Assembly (NCBI RefSeq): GCF_011397635.1
Contig: NC_064763.1
Location: 23,883,437-23,947,436 of the forward strand
From: Epinephelus fuscoguttatus
Taxonomy: Eukaryota; Chordata; Actinopteri; Perciformes; Serranidae
DNA: 64,000 nucleotides
Direction of reading: 5' to 3'
Positions 60,408 through 64,000 of the stretch are shown piece after piece. The position numbers and the translations under genes were made by a program. How positions within the stretch are numbered: the stretch's first letter is position 1; every line of letters starts with the position of its first letter. Under the pieces are notes generated by a model. It was given only the letters and a program-made list of their open reading frames with translations. It was not told the DNA's origin and did not search any database.

Positions 60408-61162
60408 CAGTACAGGCCAAAAGTTTGGACACACCTTCTCATTCAATGCGTTTTCTTTATTTTCATGACTATTTACATTGTAGATTCTCACTGAAGGCAT
60501 CAAAACTATGAATGAACACATGTGGAGTTATGTACTTAACAAAAAAAGGTGAAATAACTGAAAACATGTTTTATATTCTAGTTTCTTCAAAATAGCCACC
60601 CTTTGCTCTGATTACTGCTTTGCACACTCTTGGCATTCTCTCCATGAGCTTGAGTGAGTTGGACGATCATTTATTTTTCAACAGGACAATGACCCCAAAC
60701 ACACCTCCAGGCTGTGTAAGGGCTATTTGACCAAGAAGGAGAGTGATGGAGTGCTGCGGCAGATGACCTGGCCTCCACAGTCACCGGACCTGAACCCAAT
60801 GGAGATGGTTTGGGGTGAGCTGGACCGCAGAGTGAAGGCAAAGGGGCCAACAAGTGCTAAACACCTCTGGGAACTCCTTCAAGACTGTTGGAAAACCATT
60901 TCAGGTGACTACCTCTTGAAGCTCATGGAGAGAATGCCAAGAGTGTGCAAAGCAGTAATCAGAGCAAAGGGTGGCTATTTTGAAGAAACTAGAATATAAA
61001 ACATGTTTTCAGTTATTTCACCTTTTTTTGTTAAGTACATAACTCCACATGTGTTCATTCATAGTTTTGATGCCTTCAGTGAGAATCTACAATGTAAATA
61101 GTCATGAAAATAAAGAAAACGCATTGAATGAGAAGGTGTGTCCAAACTTTTGGCCTGTACTG
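60408..61162 (+). mobile_element. Tc1-like deletion derivative with long inverted repeats
   Basis: It starts CAGTACAGGCCAAAAGTTTG and ends with the exact mirror, flanked by TA on each side. The inverted repeats run about 245 bp (60408-60652 and about 60918-61162) and look nearly identical, so the insertion is young. The middle keeps only the transposase C-terminus: DNDPKHTS, WPPQSPDLNPMEMVW (third catalytic acid in NPME) and the stop at 60999. The N-terminal DNA-binding and first catalytic parts are gone. Confidence 0.9.
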
Positions 61163-61262
61163 TATATCCATGGGAGTTCTGTCAACTACCTCTGAAGGCC
61201 GCGTTAAGTGACTATTCCAGTGATGTCCTCTTTGTAACGTGTGAATAATGAAAACTAATACT

Positions 61263-61335
61263 TGTTTCCGCCCGGTTTCGAACCGGGGACCTTTCGCGTG
61301 TTAGGCGAACGTGATAACCACTACACTACGGAAAC
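61263..61335 (-). tRNA. tRNA-Val(AAC)
   Basis: Complete cloverleaf, mirror partner of 47321-47393. Confidence 0.97.
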
Positions 61336-62740
61336 GCTGTGACAATGTGGCATTCAGGGACAAACAGTAAACTGGGGTCAGCAACCTTGACTGCCACGGG
61401 AACCATTTCTGGCCAAAAAATGTTGGAAAAACTGTATGGAACCGCAAGACATATCTGTATGTGATATTCAATTATAACAAAATATAATACAAAGAAAATA
61501 ATATAAAAATACAAATAGGTTACACTTGTTTCACTGCATGCGGTGGTTTATCAGGGAGTGTGTGTAACACACCTGCTTTTTTTCATATATCTATTTGTCA
61601 AATCCACAGGGAGCCACTGGAGAAGGGCTAAAGAGCCTACCCCTGATCTAAACAGAGCTCAGACATAAAGCGAAATGTGTCACCTTCATGAACATTCTTT
61701 ACACTGTTCTTTTATAAACATGGATCTTAATCTTGAAAAAAGTGCTGTTATCTTTACACATGTACATACAGTGATCAGCCTAAACAACAGGCCATAAAAC
61801 TGAAAAGCGTCGCTTAACAGCTCAAACAGCTGTGCAGAAATGTTTTTCTACAGACGAACTTTTCATTATCAAAATTAAGGCACATTTCAAACACTTATGT
61901 ATAACACTGAGCAAACACTGAGCAAGCTCTTTCCCAATGGTCAACAGGTCACAACAGGCCATAAAACTGGAAAGCATTGTATAACGTTCAAAATACAAAA
62001 TTAGTTTGTTAGTTAGTAGCAGTGTGTTGAAAGCAGAGTTTTGCAAGCTGCCAATTACTTTACACTGGAGCCACTAAATCGAATTTATTGCAAAAAGTAC
62101 AGACTTGTTTACAGGTCACACACAAACCAAAACCACTCAAAGGACAGTGCACTAGTCTTGAAAAAAGTACTGTTAACTTTACACATGTACATACAGTGGT
62201 CAGCGTAAACATCAAAAACACTGGCAACTGAAATGAGTAACACTGATAATATATCATTTAAGTGAAAGAATTTAACATGCAACACACTGAACATACCAGA
62301 GATACCGCTAGTCTATCGATTTCTGATTCCTGCATCATATGATCTTTGCGTTTGGCAGAGTTTAACCACAAGCAACCAAACAGCCACTGTGCCTGTTGTG
62401 ACCTTGACCCCTGCCACTTAGTTTCAACCCTCCACCTGTGCCTCCCCCCAGGTGGAGTCACTGAGCCAGCCCACAGTGGAGAAGATTGTGAAAGACAGAG
62501 AGATCACAAGTCTTCACAAGGTTCTGCAGCGCTGCAGCATGGTGCCAAACACCAGCAGCGCACATAAACTACCCATGAAGGCAGCATTTAGAGACGCATC
62601 AGAAGTAACAGTTCTCAAAATCACCACTATTGGGCAGTTAGTCAACTTGAATGACGAAACGTCAGAAAACGCCTTTATGTTTAATAAAGTTGGTTGGTGA
62701 TGTGATGTGTTGTGACGTATGAGTGACGAAAATAAGCCAC

Positions 62741-62813
62741 TGTTTCCGCCCGGTTTCGAACCGGGGACCTTTCGCGTGTGAGGCGAACGTGATAACCACT
62801 ACACTACGGAAAC
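62741..62813 (-). tRNA. tRNA-Val(CAC)
   Basis: Complete cloverleaf, mirror partner of 46191-46263. Confidence 0.97.
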
Positions 62814-63298
62814 TCCGTATTCATGCTGCATTCAGGGACAAACAGTAAATTGGGGAAGCAACGTTTACTATCATAAGAGCCATTTTTGGCCCAAAAAATG
62901 CAAGAAACTGTGTGGAACCGCAATCCATATTTGTTCCTCATAGTGATGGCAACACAGCCTATTTAATCTACATTTCTACCAACATTATTCTGCAAATATC
63001 AGGAAAAGGTGCCAGGTCGTAGTCATATGACGCACATAGTTGATCAGATGTTAAAACTGTTAAAAAAAACTTAAAGAGAGCAACTCATGCTCACAAATAT
63101 TGACCACAATGTTCCCCTTTAATGCTTTAGGGACTGCTTTGCTGCCTTCAAGGTCTTGTACACTGGGGCTCAGGAGCACCTCTTGTGTGACTGCAGGAGG
63201 ATCTCAGAGTCTACCATGAAAATGGAAGCACAAACAAATCATTGCGTTTAAATTGTTGTTCAGTGTAAATGTTTCATTTCATTTTCATGTTTCAAATT

Positions 63299-63963
63299 CT
63301 GACCCTACCATCTGAAAGTTGCAGCAGAAATCCAGACTCATCAGACCAGGCGACGTTTTTCCAATCTTCTATTGTCCAGTTTTGGTGAGCCTGTGTGAAC
63401 TGTAGCCTCAGTTTCCTGTTGTTAGCTGACAGGAGTGGCACCTGGTGTGGTCTTCTGCTGCTGTAGCCCATCTGCTTCAAGGTTGGACGTGTTGTTGGTT
63501 CAGAGATGGTCTTCTGCAGACCTTGGTTGTAACAAGTGGTTATTTGAGTTACTGTTGTCTTTCTATCATCTTGAACCAGTCTGGCCATTCTCCTCTGACC
63601 TCTGGCATCAACACTGGATATCTTCTCTTTGTCAGACCATCCTCTGTAAACCCTAGAGATGGTTGTTGTGGTGACAATCCCAGTAGATCAGCAGATTCTG
63701 AAATATTCTGACCAACCTGTTTGGTACCAACAACCATGCCCCGTTCAAAGTCACTTAAATCACCTTTCTTCCCCATTCTGATGCTCGGTTTGACCTTAAG
63801 CAGCTCGTCTTCACCTTGTCTACATGCCTAAATACATTGGGTTGCTGCCACAGGATTGGCTAATTACCTATTTGCGTTAATGGGCAGTTGAACAGGTGTA
63901 CCTAATAAAGTGGTCGGTGAGTGTAGACACATACAGAAAACACTACCATACAGCCATAAAATG
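63299..63963 (-). mobile_element. Truncated Tc1-type transposon inserted in arm B
   Basis: On the minus strand it starts near 63924 with the Tc1 end CACTCACCGACCACTTTATT. It codes for a broken transposase: MGKKGDLSDFERGMVVG, then MARLVQDDRKTTVTQITT, YSSRRPHQVPLL and DWKNVAWSDESGFLL. The WSDES Asp is the first... visible catalytic position of this part. The element stops abruptly at 'ggtagggtcag', losing its 3' half, and about 40 bp of unrelated sequence (63925-63963) sits beyond its intact end. Arm A lacks the whole segment (empty site at 45697/45698). Confidence 0.85.
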
Positions 63964-64000
63964 CTTGTTATTTTAGGCGTAATTATTTCAGTCAGTTGTA

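Larger units (their letters stand above)
61213..64000 (-). repeat. Inverted-duplication arm B (continues past the right edge)
   Basis: Reverse complement of arm A (45661-47443). The last 37 bases of the window still match 45661-45697, so the duplication goes on. It carries two extra segments relative to arm A: 61406-61753 and about 63299-63963. Confidence 0.9.

Noticed and set aside
1-64000. Retrovirus-like or other capsid-bearing elements
   Set aside because: No long terminal repeats, gag/pol/env-like blocks or capsid-like frames were recognised.

Overview
The window is from a teleost fish genome, probably a spiny-rayed (percomorph) fish. The evidence is intron-rich vertebrate genes, a dense mix of hAT, Tc1/mariner, PIF/Harbinger-like, piggyBac and P-type DNA transposons, fish LINE tails and tRNA-derived SINEs. 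No bacterial genes, CRISPR array or retrovirus-like element was seen.

Region 1 (1-37.5 kb) is a conserved vertebrate gene block, in the same order as human 17p13: ZZEF1 (only exon 1 and part of intron 1, minus strand), CYB5D2 (4 exons, plus), ANKFY1 (25 coding exons, minus) and UBE2G1 (5 coding exons, minus). ZZEF1 and CYB5D2 start head-to-head, 316 bp apart. I rebuilt all exon joins by hand. Every join keeps frame, giving 253 aa (CYB5D2), 1166 aa (ANKFY1) and 170 aa (UBE2G1). ANKFY1 (endosomal PI3P adaptor) and UBE2G1 (ubiquitin E2) are unrelated in function; they are neighbours by ancestry, not an operon.

Region 2 (38.3-64 kb) is a tRNA gene cluster built from repeated, often inverted modules. 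It holds eight intact tRNA-Val genes (AAC and CAC), three intact tRNA-Asp(GTC) genes and at least three broken tRNA-Asp pieces. A 1.8-kb arm at 45.7-47.4 kb is repeated inverted at 61.2-64 kb. Between the arms lie a roughly 15-exon THAP9/P-element-type transposase gene with apparent frame breaks, a piggyBac transposase fragment and a Tc1 deletion derivative. The stretch 39-44.3 kb holds pieces of an L1 LINE and an odd interleaved mosaic that may be an assembly artefact.

The most interesting find is in ANKFY1 intron 21. A palindromic hAT-like structure holds a nearly exact inverted copy of 146 bp of ANKFY1 itself (start of exon 22 plus adjoining intron). In the ANKFY1 pre-mRNA, the exon 22 acceptor could pair with this copy.
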